Shown here in pieces: positions 1-11,818 of a stretch of DNA of 64,000 nucleotides (position 1 is its first letter; every line of letters begins with the position of its first letter). The position numbers and the translations under genes are program-made. Source of the DNA: Pseudomonas sp. MRSN 12121. GTDB lineage: Bacteria > Pseudomonadota > Gammaproteobacteria > Pseudomonadales > Pseudomonadaceae. Location of the stretch: contig NZ_CP010892.1 in the NCBI RefSeq assembly GCF_000931465.1, positions 1,054,001-1,118,000 on the forward strand. The letters run 5' to 3'. A model generated the notes under the pieces. That model saw only the letters and a list, made by a program, of their open reading frames with translations. It did no database searches and was not told the DNA's origin.

Positions 1-284
1 TTACCTGGCCGAAGGGCGCTACCTGGCGTGTTGCACCGCTACCTCGCCCTGGCTGATCGCCGAAACCTCATTCCGTCTGCTGCTCGACACCGCCACCGAC
101 ACCGCGCTGCCGTGGCATTGGCGTAGCCAGTGCCTGGACCAGGCCTGGCGCCCGCTGCGCGACCTGGAACGCCTCTCTTTCTGCAAATGCCGGCTCAAGC
201 GCTGGCAAAGCCATGCCTGGCAGCTGGCGACCTGCTCGTTGCTGCCTTCCATTCCCCTGATCGAACTGGTGCAAGGATTTCCCG

Positions 285-292
<8 letters not shown>
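1..292 (+). CDS. fagA: FagA-like protein, 3' end only
   Basis: An open frame enters from the left edge and ends at TAA 290-292, overlapping the fumC start by 8 bases. The visible 96 residues are rich in Trp, Cys and Leu (for example CKCRLKRW) and show no catalytic motif. The call rests mainly on position: in P. aeruginosa the iron-regulated operon is fagA (fumarase-associated gene)-fumC-orfX-sodA, and the same order follows here. The biochemical role of FagA is not known. The start codon, promoter and any Fur box lie outside the window. Overlap with fumC implies translational coupling. Confidence 0.72.
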
Positions 293-1661
<1,369 letters not shown>

Positions 1662-1688
1662 ATCCCGATATTGCTTTGGAGGTTCACC

Positions 1689-2138
1689 ATGGAGCACTGG
1701 AAACGCACGATCGAAAGGGCTAACCGTTTCTTCATGCAGGGCGACCTGGTGGACGCCCGTGAGTACTACTTGCAGGCCCTGGCCCTGGCGCAAGTGCTGT
1801 TCGAGCGCTGGAGCGATGCCGACGAAGCGGTGGCGGCTTGTGTCATCTCCCATCACAACCTGGCGGATCTGCACCTGCGCCTGAACCAGCCGGAGGAGAG
1901 CGCGGAATATCTCTGCGCCATCCATCAGCGGCTGTTGCAGGCCATGCAGGACGGCCGCCTGGCGCCGGCGCTGCGCGAAGCCGCGTTGCGCCAGAGCAGC
2001 AAGACCTATGTCGAGTTGCTCAATTTCATCAGCGAGCACGGCGAGTACCCCCGCACCCATCGCCTGCTGGAGGGCACTGTCGCGCCATCGACCTCCGGCG
2101 TCGCCCCTCGCGATGTCCCTCACTACGGAGCCCACTGA
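1689..2138 (+). CDS. fumC-sodA intervening protein (orfX family)
   Basis: A 149-residue soluble alpha-helical protein sits between fumC and sodA, as the uncharacterised orfX does in P. aeruginosa. The first 70 residues ([22 protein letters not shown]) read like a TPR-type helical hairpin, suggesting protein-protein contact. I take ATG 1689 because GGAGG lies seven bases upstream; a TTG at 1671 in the same frame lacks such a site. The stop TGA is separated from the sodA start by one base, so the genes are probably coupled. No enzymatic motif is visible and the function is unknown. Confidence 0.85.
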   Translation: MEHWKRTIERANRFFMQGDLVDAREYYLQALALAQVLFERWSDADEAVAACVISHHNLADLHLRLNQPEESAEYLCAIHQRLLQAMQDGRLAPALREAALRQSSKTYVELLNFISEHGEYPRTHRLLEGTVAPSTSGVAPRDVPHYGAH

Positions 2139-2139
2139 T

Positions 2140-2751
2140 ATGTCCTATACCTTGCCTGCATTGCCCTACGCCTACGATGCCCTGGAACCGCATATCGATG
2201 CGCAGACCATGGAGATTCACTACACCAAGCACCACCAGACCTACATCAACAACCTCAATGCCGCCGTGGAAGGCACCGAATGGGCCGAGTGGCCGGTAGA
2301 GCGGCTGGTGGCCGGCGTGCAGCAACTGCCGGAGACGCTGCGGGCGGCGGTGATCAACCAGGGCGGCGGGCATGCCAACCACTCGTTGTTCTGGGCGGTA
2401 ATGGCGCCGACAGGCGGAGGCAAGCCAGAGGGGGCGCTGGCTGAAGCAATCGAGGGGCAACTGGGGGGCTTCGACAGTTTCAAGGACGCCTTCACCAAGG
2501 CCGCGCTCACTCGCTTCGGCAGTGGCTGGGCCTGGCTCAGCGTGACCCCGCAAAAGACCCTGGTGGTCGAAAGCAGTGGCAACCAGGACAGCCCGCTGAT
2601 GAAGGGCAATACGCCGATCCTTGGCTTGGACGTCTGGGAGCACGCCTATTACCTGCGATATCAGAACCGGCGGCCGGAATACATCAATGCGTTCTACAAC
2701 GTGATCAATTGGCCCGAGGTTGCCCAGCGCTACCAGGCCGCGCTGGCTTGA
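2140..2751 (+). CDS. sodA: superoxide dismutase, manganese type
   Basis: Dismutates superoxide to oxygen and hydrogen peroxide in the cytosol. The 203-residue protein carries the four expected metal ligands His27, His81, Asp164 and His168, the last two in the DVWEHAYY signature. The Gly-rich [11 protein letters not shown] segment and a Gln in GNQDSP at about 149 are manganese-type features, as opposed to the iron enzyme with its Gln in the N-terminal domain. It is the last gene of the fumC-orfX-sodA group. Metal preference is inferred from sequence. A ZIP transporter gene follows 32 bases downstream and may supply divalent metal. Confidence 0.96.
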   Translation: MSYTLPALPYAYDALEPHIDAQTMEIHYTKHHQTYINNLNAAVEGTEWAEWPVERLVAGVQQLPETLRAAVINQGGGHANHSLFWAVMAPTGGGKPEGALAEAIEGQLGGFDSFKDAFTKAALTRFGSGWAWLSVTPQKTLVVESSGNQDSPLMKGNTPILGLDVWEHAYYLRYQNRRPEYINAFYNVINWPEVAQRYQAALA

Positions 2752-2783
2752 GCCCCCTTCTATAAAAAGATCTAAGGCTGACT

Positions 2784-3677
2784 ATGGGCACTGAAACACT
2801 GACGATCAGCAGCGGACGGATGTTCCGCTACGCATTCGGTTCGCTGTTGCTGTTGGCGGGTACCGCATTGCTGGTGGCACAGGGCCTGTCCTGGCTGAAC
2901 CTGGAACCGCGCTTGTTGCGGGCCTTGCAGGGTGGGGCGGTGTGCGCCTTGGGAACCGCGCTGGGGGCGGTGCCGGTGTTGGTGATTCGCAAGATGCCGG
3001 TGGCGTTGAGCGACACCCTGCTGGGCTTCGGTGCCGGGGTGATGCTGGCGGCCACGGCCTTTTCGCTGATCGTGCCGGGGATCGCCGCGGCCGAGAACCT
3101 TGGCCTGTCGCCCTGGGCGTCGAGTGGCCTGATCAGCTTCGGCATCATGCTCGGTGCGCTGTTCCTGTTCCTGGCGGACCGCAAGGTGTCGGGCGGCAGC
3201 CCGGAGACATTCGTCGGCACCCTCGAACACCCGGTCATCCCGCCGCGCATCTGGCTGTTCGTGTTCGCCATCATTGCCCATAACATCCCCGAAGGCATGG
3301 CCGTGGGGGTTTCCGCAGGGGGTGGCATGCCGGAGGCCGACAGCCTGGCGATGGGTATTGCCTTGCAGGATGTGCCGGAAGGCCTGGTGATCGCCCTGGT
3401 GCTGGCGGGCGCCGGCATGTCCAGGGTCAGGGCATTCCTGATCGGTGCTGCGTCAGGCCTGGTGGAGCCGGTATTCGCGCTGCTCTGCGCATGGCTGGTG
3501 AGCCTGGCGGAAATGCTATTGCCCCTTGGGCTGGCTTTGGCGGCGGGGGCCATGCTGCTGGTGGTCACCCACGAAGTGATTCCCGAGTCACGCCGCAACG
3601 GTCATGAAAAGCTGGCCAGCCTGGGTTTGTGTATCGGCTTCTGCCTGATGATGGTGATGGATACGGCACTCGCCTGA
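2784..3677 (+). CDS. ZIP family metal transporter (GufA-like)
   Basis: A 297-residue inner-membrane protein with about eight hydrophobic segments, predicted to import divalent cations such as zinc, manganese or iron. Two metal-site signatures of the ZIP family are present: HNIPEGMAVGV at about residues 166-176 and DVPEGL at about 195-200. The loop after the third to fourth segment is short, as in the GufA subfamily. It lies 32 bases after sodA with no terminator between, and its P. aeruginosa counterpart follows sodA as well, so co-transcription and a role in metal supply under stress are plausible. Substrate cannot be read from sequence. Confidence 0.92.
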   Translation: MGTETLTISSGRMFRYAFGSLLLLAGTALLVAQGLSWLNLEPRLLRALQGGAVCALGTALGAVPVLVIRKMPVALSDTLLGFGAGVMLAATAFSLIVPGIAAAENLGLSPWASSGLISFGIMLGALFLFLADRKVSGGSPETFVGTLEHPVIPPRIWLFVFAIIAHNIPEGMAVGVSAGGGMPEADSLAMGIALQDVPEGLVIALVLAGAGMSRVRAFLIGAASGLVEPVFALLCAWLVSLAEMLLPLGLALAAGAMLLVVTHEVIPESRRNGHEKLASLGLCIGFCLMMVMDTALA

Positions 3678-3685
3678 GTGCCTGT

Positions 3686-3706
3686 CCGGCGGGCTTGCCC
3701 CGCCGG
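3686..3706. terminator. hairpin between convergent genes
   Basis: A perfect 8-bp stem (3686-3693 with 3699-3706) with a CTTG loop lies between the stops of the ZIP gene and ptsO. No T-tract follows on either strand, so it may be a weak or factor-dependent bidirectional terminator. Confidence 0.4.
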
Positions 3707-3708
3707 GC

Positions 3709-3981
3709 TCATTCGCCTTCGTCGAAGTAGTTATTGATCAGTGCCGCCAGCGCATCCAGCGCTTCCTGCTCCTGCTCGCCCTCGGTCTTCAGGTGAATCT
3801 TGGTGCCTTTGCCGGCGGCCAGCATCATCATCGCCATGATGCTCTTGCCGTCGACCATCGACTCTGGCGTCCTGCCGGCGCGGATCTGGCAGGGAAACTG
3901 GCCGGCCACACCGACGAATTTGGCCGAGGCACGGGCATGCAGGCCCAGTTTGTTGATGATTTCAATTTCCAGAGCAGGCAT
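3709..3981 (-). CDS. ptsO: HPr-like phosphocarrier NPr of the nitrogen PTS
   Basis: A 90-residue cytosolic phosphocarrier that accepts phosphate from EI-Ntr (PtsP) and passes it to EIIA-Ntr (PtsN). The active-site His15 is in the KLGLHARA motif and the second conserved helix carries SIMAMMMLAAGKG. It is the last gene of the minus-strand block rpoN-hpf-ptsN-rapZ-ptsO, with rapZ ending 17 bases upstream. In Pseudomonas the pathway couples nitrogen, potassium and carbon status to regulators; it does not transport sugar. Confidence 0.96.
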   Translation of the reverse strand: MPALEIEIINKLGLHARASAKFVGVAGQFPCQIRAGRTPESMVDGKSIMAMMMLAAGKGTKIHLKTEGEQEQEALDALAALINNYFDEGE

Positions 3982-3998
3982 CGCGGGGTTGGATCCTT

Positions 3999-4856
3999 TC
4001 AGCTGAGGTCGCGGTGGCGAACCTGGACGTTCTTCAGGGACTTCTGCAGGACCTGGCCCAGGCGTTCGGTCAGGTAGACCGAACGGTGGTGACCGCCCGT
4101 GCAGCCGATGGCAATAGTGACATAGGCGCGGTTGCTGGCGGCAAAGCGCGGCAGCCATTTCAGCAGATAAGTGGAGATGTCCTGGAACATTTCCTCGACA
4201 TCCGGCTGTGCGGCCAGGTATTCGGCAACCGGCTGGTCGAGCCCGGATTGGGCGCGCAGCTCGGGTTTCCAGTACGGGTTGGGCAGGCAGCGCACATCGA
4301 ACACCAGGTCGGCGTCGACGGGCATGCCGCGCTTGAATCCGAAGGACTCCACCAGGAACGCCGTACCCGGTTCCGGCTGGTTCAACAGGCGCAACTTGAT
4401 GGTGTCGCGCAGTTGATACAGGTTCAGGTTGGTGGTGTTGACCTTGAGGTCGGCGAGGTCGGCGATCGGGCCCAGCAGATGGCTTTCGTCTTCGATCGCC
4501 TCGGCCAGCGAGCGGTTGTTGTTGCTCAGGGGGTGGCGGCGACGGGTTTCCGAAAAACGCTTGAGCAGGGTTTCCTCGTCGGCGTCCAGATAGAGCACGT
4601 CGCACTGGATATGCCGGCTGCGTACTTCCTCCAGCAGTTCAGGGAAGCGTGACAGGTGGCTTGGCAGATTGCGTGCGTCGATCGAAACGGCGACCAGCGG
4701 TTGCGTCAGTTCGGTATGGATCAGCGCTCGCTCGGCCAGCTCGGGCAACAGGCCGGCCGGCAGGTTGTCGATGCAGTAATAGCCGTTGTCCTCGAGTACG
4801 TTGAGGGCGGTGCTTTTACCCGAGCCGGAACGGCCGCTGACGATGATCAAACGCAT
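3999..4856 (-). CDS. rapZ: RNase adapter protein RapZ
   Basis: A 285-residue P-loop protein with Walker [10 protein letters not shown] at residues 8-16 and the conserved C-terminal CTGGHHRSV segment near residue 250. In enterobacteria RapZ binds glucosamine-6-phosphate and guides RNase E to the GlmZ sRNA; the domain architecture is the same here. No glmY/glmZ-like RNA was recognised in the window, so the target in this organism is unknown. It lies two bases after ptsN, within the rpoN block. Confidence 0.94.
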   Translation of the reverse strand: MRLIIVSGRSGSGKSTALNVLEDNGYYCIDNLPAGLLPELAERALIHTELTQPLVAVSIDARNLPSHLSRFPELLEEVRSRHIQCDVLYLDADEETLLKRFSETRRRHPLSNNNRSLAEAIEDESHLLGPIADLADLKVNTTNLNLYQLRDTIKLRLLNQPEPGTAFLVESFGFKRGMPVDADLVFDVRCLPNPYWKPELRAQSGLDQPVAEYLAAQPDVEEMFQDISTYLLKWLPRFAASNRAYVTIAIGCTGGHHRSVYLTERLGQVLQKSLKNVQVRHRDLS

Positions 4857-4858
4857 GG

Positions 4859-5323
4859 CTACTGACCGTTCTGTTCGTCCAGGACAACCTTGTACAAGGC
4901 TTCGTTGCTGGTGGCGCTGCGCAGTTTGTCGCGCACCTCTTTGCGGTCAAGCATGCTGGCAATCTGCCGAAGCAGTTCCAGATGGGCATCGGTGGCGGCT
5001 TCCGGGACCAGCAGCACGAACAGCAGGTCGACCGGTGCGCCGTCGATGGCGTCGAAATCGATGGGAGCGTCCAGGTGCATCAGGGCACTGATGGGCGACT
5101 CACAGCCTTTGAGGCGGCAGTGTGGAATGGCGATGCCGTTGCCAAAACCGGTAGAACCCAGTTTTTCACGGGCAATCAGGCTTTCGAAGACATCTTGCAT
5201 CTCCAGATCCGGCACTTCGCGGCTGATCAGGTTGGCAATTTGTTCGAGGGCGCGTTTTTTACTGCCGCCCGGCACGTTCACCAGGGAACGGCCGGGGGTC
5301 AGGATGCTTTCAAGTCGGATCAT
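4859..5323 (-). CDS. ptsN: PTS EIIA-Ntr regulatory protein
   Basis: A 154-residue single-domain EIIA of the fructose/mannitol type that acts as end acceptor of the nitrogen phosphotransfer chain. The phosphorylated His68 is in the segment [15 protein letters not shown]. It regulates targets by protein contact in a phosphorylation-dependent way in the cytosol. The gene follows hpf by 12 bases and precedes rapZ by two, in the conserved sigma-54 gene block. Confidence 0.96.
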   Translation of the reverse strand: MIRLESILTPGRSLVNVPGGSKKRALEQIANLISREVPDLEMQDVFESLIAREKLGSTGFGNGIAIPHCRLKGCESPISALMHLDAPIDFDAIDGAPVDLLFVLLVPEAATDAHLELLRQIASMLDRKEVRDKLRSATSNEALYKVVLDEQNGQ

Positions 5324-5335
5324 GGGAGGGGAGTG

Positions 5336-5641
5336 TTAGCGACCCGTGCCTTGGAGAAGGTGGAGTTGCTTTTCCTTATGCTTTTTCAGTTGGCGGTCAA
5401 GCTTGTCCGTGAGCAAGTCGATTGCGGCATACATGTCGTCATGTTCTGCATTGGCGACGACTTCCCCACCGTGGATGTGCAGCGTGGCCTCGATTTTCTG
5501 CTTCAGCTTCTCGACGGCCAGCGTTACCTGCACATTCGTAATCTTGTCAAAGTGCCGCTCCAGTCGGTCGAGTTTTTCGCCGATGTAAGCGCGCAGAGGT
5601 TCGGTCACTTCCAGTTGGTGTCCACTGATGTTGACTTGCAT
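5336..5641 (-). CDS. hpf: ribosome hibernation promoting factor
   Basis: A 101-residue short-form HPF/YfiA protein that binds the 30S decoding region and promotes 100S dimers in stationary phase. It opens with MQVNISGHQLEVT and carries the family beta-strand DKITNVQVTL. I chose the ATG at 5641 because AAGGAGAAG lies just before it; an upstream in-frame ATG at 5695 would add 18 unrelated residues. The gene sits between rpoN and ptsN as in most gamma-proteobacteria. Confidence 0.95.
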   Translation of the reverse strand: MQVNISGHQLEVTEPLRAYIGEKLDRLERHFDKITNVQVTLAVEKLKQKIEATLHIHGGEVVANAEHDDMYAAIDLLTDKLDRQLKKHKEKQLHLLQGTGR

Positions 5642-5720
5642 ACAGCTTCTCCTTCGTTGCCAGTGCATAAAGCGGCAGGTCGATTGACCTGCCACTGGAA
5701 CGCTATGGCGAGCCCGCCGG

Positions 5721-7214
5721 TTACATCAACCGCTTCCGTTCGCTGGAAGGCGCAATCCCAAGGGATTCGCGGTACTTGGCGACGGTACGACGGGCTACCT
5801 GAATGCCTTGTGCCTCCAGTAAACCAGCGATCTTGCTGTCACTCAACGGCTTTTTCTGATTTTCCGCGGCGACCAGTTTCTTGATGATCGCGCGGATCGC
5901 CGTGGACGAGCATTCGCCGCCTTCGGAGGTACTTACGTGGCTGGAGAAAAAGTATTTCAGTTCATAAATGCCCCGTGGGGTATGCATGAATTTTTGCGTG
6001 GTCACTCGTGAAATCGTCGACTCGTGCATGCCGACGGCTTCGGCGATGTCATGCAGGACCAGCGGTTTCATCGCCTCGTCGCCGTACTCGAGAAAGCCGC
6101 GCTGATGCTCGACGATCTGGGTGGCGACTTTCATCAGGGTCTCGTTGCGGCTTTGCAGGCTCTTGATGAACCAGCGGGCTTCCTGCAGCTGGTTGCGCAT
6201 GAAGGTGTTGTCGGCGCTGGTGTCGGCGCGCCGCACGAAGCCGGCGTACTGCGGATTGACGCGCAGGCGCGGCACGGATTCCTGGTTCAGTTCCACCAGC
6301 CAGCGTTCGTTGTCCTTGCGCACTATCACGTCGGGGACTACGTATTCGGCTTCGGTGGATTCGATTTGCGAGCCCGGACGGGGATTGAGGCTCTGTACCA
6401 GCTCGATGACCTGGCGCAGCTCGTCTTCCTTGAGCTTCATGCGGCGCATCAGCTGGCTGTAGTCGCGGCTGCCGAGCAGGTCGATGAAGTCGGTGACCAG
6501 GCGCTTGGCTTCGGTCAGCCAGGGAGTCTTGGCAGGCAGCTGGCGCAGTTGCAGCAGCAGGCATTCGCCGAGGTTGCGGGCGCCGATGCCGGCCGGCTCG
6601 AATTGCTGGATGCGGTGCAGGACGGCCTCGATCTCGTCGAGTTCGATATCCAGCTCCGGGTCGAAGGCCTCGAGGATCTCTTCGAGGGTTTCATCCAGGT
6701 AACCCTGGTTGTTGATGCAGTCGATCAGGGTGACGGCGATCAGGCGATCGGTGTCCGACATGGGGGCCAGGTTCAACTGCCAGAGCAGGTGGCTCTGCAG
6801 GCTTTCGCCGGCCGAGGTGCGGGTGGTGAAGTCCCACTCGTCGTCATCGTTGCTGGGCAGGCTGCTGGCGCTGGTCTGGTAGACATCTTCCCAGGCGGTG
6901 TCGACCGGCAGGTCGTTGGGAATGCGCTCGTTCCATTCACCGTCCTCGAGGTTGTCCACCGTCGGAGCGGTTTCCTGGTAGGAGGTTTCCTGGATATCGG
7001 TATTGGGTTTCTGTTCGGTGCTGTCGGCCAGCGGATCGGTGTTGTCGAAGTCGTCGCCTTCTTCCTGGCGCTCGAGCATCGGGTTGGACTCCAGGGCCTC
7101 CTGGATTTCCTGTTGCAGGTCCAGGGTCGACAATTGGAGCAGGCGGATGGCCTGTTGCAGCTGCGGGGTCATCGTCAGCTGCTGGCCCATTCTGAGGACT
7201 AGCGATGGTTTCAT
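5721..7214 (-). CDS. rpoN: RNA polymerase sigma-54 factor
   Basis: A 497-residue sigma-54. Region I is the Gln/Leu-rich N-terminus ([24 protein letters not shown]) that contacts activators, region II is acidic (about residues 55-130), and the RpoN box [14 protein letters not shown] lies near residues 474-487. It directs core polymerase to -24/-12 promoters used for nitrogen assimilation, motility and many catabolic genes. It is first in the rpoN-hpf-ptsN-rapZ-ptsO group and follows lptB after a 180-base gap. Confidence 0.98.
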   Translation of the reverse strand: MKPSLVLRMGQQLTMTPQLQQAIRLLQLSTLDLQQEIQEALESNPMLERQEEGDDFDNTDPLADSTEQKPNTDIQETSYQETAPTVDNLEDGEWNERIPNDLPVDTAWEDVYQTSASSLPSNDDDEWDFTTRTSAGESLQSHLLWQLNLAPMSDTDRLIAVTLIDCINNQGYLDETLEEILEAFDPELDIELDEIEAVLHRIQQFEPAGIGARNLGECLLLQLRQLPAKTPWLTEAKRLVTDFIDLLGSRDYSQLMRRMKLKEDELRQVIELVQSLNPRPGSQIESTEAEYVVPDVIVRKDNERWLVELNQESVPRLRVNPQYAGFVRRADTSADNTFMRNQLQEARWFIKSLQSRNETLMKVATQIVEHQRGFLEYGDEAMKPLVLHDIAEAVGMHESTISRVTTQKFMHTPRGIYELKYFFSSHVSTSEGGECSSTAIRAIIKKLVAAENQKKPLSDSKIAGLLEAQGIQVARRTVAKYRESLGIAPSSERKRLM

Positions 7215-7396
7215 GGCAGGGGCTTAACACCTTATTAGCCGGCGCACATGCGCCATCCACTACAGGGCGCGTGAGCGCCAAACATAAGCAAATTATATGC
7301 CTGAAACTGAAGTGTTTGCCTAGAGCGCTGTAACAATAAAAACAGCAGGGTTTTATTGGGGCGGGCGCTCTGGCGACCAGCCAAACACCTCAGGGC

Positions 7397-8121
<725 letters not shown>

Positions 8122-8122
<1 letters not shown>

Positions 8123-8667
8123 TACTGGGCCTTCTCGTCGGTTTTCTTTTTCGGCTGGATGACCATGTCGATCCGTGGACGCGACTCGGTGACCTTGCTG
8201 CCGTTGGCGCGACCGGCGCTGGCCAGCTTCTTGTTCGTGTCGTAGACGATTTTCTCGCCCTGGGTGATGTTGCCGTCCTTGTCGATGACCTTGGCGCGGT
8301 CGATCAGTACGACACGGTTTTGCGCGGCGTGGTACTGGATGGTAACGCCATAGCCCTGGACAGGCTTGGTGTCGCCCTGGGTTTGCAGCTGTTCGAAGTA
8401 GGCCAGGTTGCCCACCGAAGTCACCACGTCGATATCGCCGGTCTGGGTACGGGTGATGGTCACGGTGTTGCCGGTGACCTTCATCGAGCCTTGGGTGATG
8501 ATCACGTCGCCCCGGTAGGTGGCTACGCCATTCTTGTCGTCCAGTTGAGCGTCGTCGGCCTGGATGCGGATGGGTTGCTGGCTATCGTTCGGCAGAGCCC
8601 AGGCGCTCACGCTTCCCAGTGCTGCGCCCAGACTGAGCAAAATAGGGAGGGTTTTAACGAGCCTCAT
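8122..8667 (-). CDS. lptA: LPS transport periplasmic protein LptA
   Basis: A 181-residue periplasmic protein that forms the beta-jellyroll bridge carrying lipopolysaccharide from LptC to LptD. A signal peptide is visible at about residues 1-24 ending in SAWA, followed by the OstA-like domain ([25 protein letters not shown]). It overlaps lptC by 14 bases and lptB by one. Confidence 0.96.
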
Positions 8668-9226
8668 ACTGTCCTCTTACGTTCGATAGCAGGTTCATCC
8701 TGCCGTCTTTCAAATACGCTTTCATTCCCTTGCCAGTCGTCACGCCGCCGGCTCCGTCGATTCTAACGTCTTGATCGGTCTGCGCATATTGCTTCTGCGG
8801 GAATACTGTCATGCGGGTCGTGGTGATCAACAGGTTGCGATTCTTCTCGTCGGTGCGGGCAACTCGTACCGAATCGATCAGCTCCACCTCGGTGCCGTCC
8901 GGGTTGACTTCGCCGCGCTCGCTCTGGACGTGCCAGGGAAAGGCGGTGCCCCGATACATGTGCAGGTCCGGGTTGGTCAGCAGCGTTACCTCGGTGGCCT
9001 TGAGGTGCTCGACCTTGTCGGAAGTCATTTCGTACTGCAGCTTGCCGTCGGGCAGGTACTGCACGCTGTGAGCGTTGATGGCGTAGTAGTCGATGGCGCT
9101 TTCGTCGACCTGCACGACCGGCTTGTCGAGGAAGCGTTCCGGGCTGATGTTCCAGTATCCCACCGCCAGGAACAGCGCGGTGATGATGCCGAAGATCAGT
9201 ATGTTGCGAATCTTTTTGCTCAGCAT
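8654..9226 (-). CDS. lptC: LPS export protein LptC
   Basis: A 190-residue bitopic inner-membrane protein with one transmembrane helix near residues 7-26 and a periplasmic OstA-like domain that receives lipopolysaccharide from LptBFG and hands it to LptA. It lies eight bases after kdsC and overlaps lptA, matching the conserved operon. The family is poorly conserved; the call leans on topology and context as well as sequence. Confidence 0.95.
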   Translation of the reverse strand: MLSKKIRNILIFGIITALFLAVGYWNISPERFLDKPVVQVDESAIDYYAINAHSVQYLPDGKLQYEMTSDKVEHLKATEVTLLTNPDLHMYRGTAFPWHVQSERGEVNPDGTEVELIDSVRVARTDEKNRNLLITTTRMTVFPQKQYAQTDQDVRIDGAGGVTTGKGMKAYLKDGRMNLLSNVRGQYEAR

Positions 9227-9234
9227 GGGAGGCT

Positions 9235-9759
9235 CTATAGGTAGGCGGCGTGGGCCGCTTCAAGGCTGCCTTGGGCGCGCAGGATCAGTTCGCAGAACTC
9301 ACGGGCGGCACCTTCGCCGCCGCGGGCCTGGGTGATGCCGTGGGCATGTTCGCGGACGAAGCTGGCGGCATTGGCCACGGCCATGCCCAGCCCCACCCGG
9401 CGGATCACCGGCAGGTCCGGCAGGTCGTCGCCCAGATAGGCGACCTGCTCATAGCTTAGGCCCAGTTGGGCGAGAAGCCCGTCCAGAACCACGAGTTTAT
9501 CCTCGCGGCCCTGGAACAGGTGGGGGATCCCCAGGTTCTTCGCCCGGCGCTCGACCACCGGCGTCTTGCGTCCGCTGATGATCGCCGTCTGTACGCCCGC
9601 GGCCATCAGCATCTTGATGCCCTGGCCATCGAGGGTATTGAAGGTCTTGAACTCGCTGCCGTCTTCGAGGAAATACAGGCGACCGTCGGTCAGTACGCCG
9701 TCGACGTCGAATACCGCCAGCTTGATGTGCTTGCCGCGTTGCAGCAGATCCGTGCTCAT
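9235..9759 (-). CDS. kdsC: Kdo-8-phosphate phosphatase
   Basis: A 174-residue HAD-superfamily phosphatase that releases phosphate from 3-deoxy-D-manno-octulosonate-8-phosphate in Kdo synthesis. The catalytic DxD motif is Asp18/Asp20 in VFDVDGVLTDG; the second and third HAD motifs are visible as SGRKT and YLGDDLPD. It overlaps the kdsD stop by one base. Confidence 0.96.
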   Translation of the reverse strand: MSTDLLQRGKHIKLAVFDVDGVLTDGRLYFLEDGSEFKTFNTLDGQGIKMLMAAGVQTAIISGRKTPVVERRAKNLGIPHLFQGREDKLVVLDGLLAQLGLSYEQVAYLGDDLPDLPVIRRVGLGMAVANAASFVREHAHGITQARGGEGAAREFCELILRAQGSLEAAHAAYL

Positions 9760-10733
9760 TACATGACTCCCGCGCGCAGCAGGTCGGACAGGTTGAAGGC
9801 GCCGATCGGGCGATCTTCCTTGTCCACTACGACCAGCGCGTTGATTCGATTGTCTTCCATGATCTTCAGGGCCTCGGCCGCCAGCATTTCGGCGCGGGCC
9901 GTCTTGCCGTGAAGGGTCATGACTTCATCGATGGTGGTGTGATGGATATCGATGGTGCGATCCAGGGTGCGGCGCAGGTCGCCGTCCGTGAAAACCCCGG
10001 CCAGGCGGCCGTCGGCCTCGACGATGACGGTCATGCCCAGGCCCTTGCGGGTCATTTCCATCAGGGCGTCCTTGAGCAGCGTGCCGCGCTGGACCTGCGG
10101 CAACTGATCGCCGGCGTGCATCACGTTCTCGACCTTGAGCAGCAAGCGACGGCCCAGGGCGCCTCCCGGATGGGAGAAGGCGAAGTCTTCGGCGGTGAAG
10201 CCGCGGGCTTCCAGCAGCGCCACGGCCAGGGCATCGCCCATGACCAGGGCGGCGGTGGTCGAGGAGGTCGGGGCCAGGTTCAGCGGGCATGCTTCCTGCT
10301 TGATCTGGACGTTGAGGTTGACCTCGGCGGCCTTGGCCAGCGGCGAATCGGGGTTGCCGGTGATGCTGATCAGCTGGATGCCCAGGCGCTTGATCAACGG
10401 CAGCAGGGTCACGATTTCATTGGTCGAGCCGGAATTGGACAGGGCCAGGATCACGTCGTCCCGGGTAATCATGCCCATGTCGCCGTGGCTGGCTTCGGCC
10501 GGATGGACAAAAAATGCCGTGGTGCCGGTGCTGGCCAGGGTCGCGGCGATCTTGTTGCCGATATGCCCGGACTTGCCCATGCCGACCACCACTACGCGGC
10601 CTTTGCTGGCCAGAATCATCTCGCAAGCGCGTACGAAATCTGCGTCGATATGGGGCAGCAAGCCTTCTACTGCTTCTATCTCGAGGCGGATGGTGCGTTG
10701 TGCCGATTGAATCAGGTCGGTGGATTGGCTCAT
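9759..10733 (-). CDS. kdsD: arabinose-5-phosphate isomerase
   Basis: A 324-residue cytosolic enzyme converting ribulose-5-phosphate to arabinose-5-phosphate, the first step towards Kdo. An N-terminal SIS domain (GMGKSGHIGNKIAATLASTG, about residues 50-70) is followed by two CBS domains (about 205-324). ATG 10733 starts the protein at MSQSTDL; an upstream in-frame ATG at 10796 would add residues not typical of the family. It is the first gene of the kdsD-kdsC-lptC-lptA-lptB operon and is divergent from mlaF. Confidence 0.96.
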   Translation of the reverse strand: MSQSTDLIQSAQRTIRLEIEAVEGLLPHIDADFVRACEMILASKGRVVVVGMGKSGHIGNKIAATLASTGTTAFFVHPAEASHGDMGMITRDDVILALSNSGSTNEIVTLLPLIKRLGIQLISITGNPDSPLAKAAEVNLNVQIKQEACPLNLAPTSSTTAALVMGDALAVALLEARGFTAEDFAFSHPGGALGRRLLLKVENVMHAGDQLPQVQRGTLLKDALMEMTRKGLGMTVIVEADGRLAGVFTDGDLRRTLDRTIDIHHTTIDEVMTLHGKTARAEMLAAEALKIMEDNRINALVVVDKEDRPIGAFNLSDLLRAGVM

Positions 10734-10889
10734 GTCAGAAATCGTATAGCCTGATGAAAAGGCGGCGATTATAGCGGTAATGATCGATTCCCTCACGCAA
10801 GTTCGTCAGCCTTTGTCTTTCCGGGAGTCGGAATTGCCGGGAATGTCCGTTTTAGCCTGTCGTGATCCTGAACGCGGATGGCTTCGGTC

Positions 10890-10919
10890 TTGGGGGCTCC
10901 GTATCAGCAGTGATATAGT
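10890..10919 (+). promoter_or_regulatory. possible sigma-70 promoter for the mla operon
   Basis: TTGGGG at 10890-10895 and TATAGT at 10914-10919 are spaced 18 bases, about 90 bases before mlaF, in the 275-base gap between the divergent kdsD and mlaF genes. Assigned by eye. Confidence 0.4.
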
Positions 10920-11008
10920 TCGCCGCCAGTTCGGCCTGCCCCTGGGTGCCGGTACTCCCGGCAGGGAGCCAAGCGTCCGAGTGAGAGGCTGCATCGCAAG
11001 GAGTTTAG

Positions 11009-11818
11009 ATGAGTGCCGATAACGCCTACGCGGTCGAGCTGAAGGGACTGTCCTTCAAGCGCGGTGCGCGCAGCATCTTCAATAATGTCGATATCCGTAT
11101 TCCACGCGGCAAGGTCACCGGCATCATGGGACCTTCCGGTTGCGGCAAGACCACGCTCTTGCGGCTGATGGGCGCGCAATTGCGCCCCAGCAGCGGTGAG
11201 GTCTGGGTCAACGGGCAGAATCTGCCGGCGCTGTCGCGCGGCGATCTGTTCGATGCTCGCAAGCAGATGGGGGTGCTGTTCCAGAGCGGCGCGCTGTTCA
11301 CCGATCTCGATGTCTTCGAGAACGTCGCCTTTCCATTGCGCGTCCATACCCAGCTGCCGGATGAAATGATCCGCGATATCGTCCTGCTCAAACTGCAGGC
11401 GGTCGGCTTGCGCGGCGCGATCGATCTGATGCCCGACGAGCTGTCCGGCGGCATGAAACGTCGTGTGGCACTGGCCCGGGCCATCGCCCTGGACCCGCAG
11501 ATCCTTATGTACGACGAACCGTTCGTAGGCCAGGACCCCATTGCCATGGGCGTGCTGGTGCGCCTGATCCGCCTGCTCAACGACGCGCTGGGAATCACCA
11601 GCATCGTGGTTTCCCACGACCTGGCGGAAACCGCGAGCATCGCCGACTACATCTATGTCGTGGGTGATGGCCAGGTGCTGGGGCAGGGTACGCCCGACGA
11701 ACTGATGGACTCCGATAACCCGCGGATCCGCCAGTTCATGAAAGGCGACCCAGACGGTCCGGTACCCTTTCACTTTCCAGCGCCGGACTACCGCGCAGAT
11801 CTTCTGGGGAAGCGCTGA
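11009..11818 (+). CDS. mlaF: Mla phospholipid transport ATPase MlaF
   Basis: A 269-residue cytosolic ATPase of the MlaFEDB complex, which moves phospholipids between the inner membrane and the periplasmic carrier MlaC to keep the outer membrane asymmetric. Walker [10 protein letters not shown] (about residues 43-51), signature ELSGGMKRR and Walker B ILMYDEP are intact. An AAGGAG site precedes the ATG. The stop overlaps the mlaE start by one base. The operon order mlaFEDCB is complete downstream. Confidence 0.96.
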   Translation: MSADNAYAVELKGLSFKRGARSIFNNVDIRIPRGKVTGIMGPSGCGKTTLLRLMGAQLRPSSGEVWVNGQNLPALSRGDLFDARKQMGVLFQSGALFTDLDVFENVAFPLRVHTQLPDEMIRDIVLLKLQAVGLRGAIDLMPDELSGGMKRRVALARAIALDPQILMYDEPFVGQDPIAMGVLVRLIRLLNDALGITSIVVSHDLAETASIADYIYVVGDGQVLGQGTPDELMDSDNPRIRQFMKGDPDGPVPFHFPAPDYRADLLGKR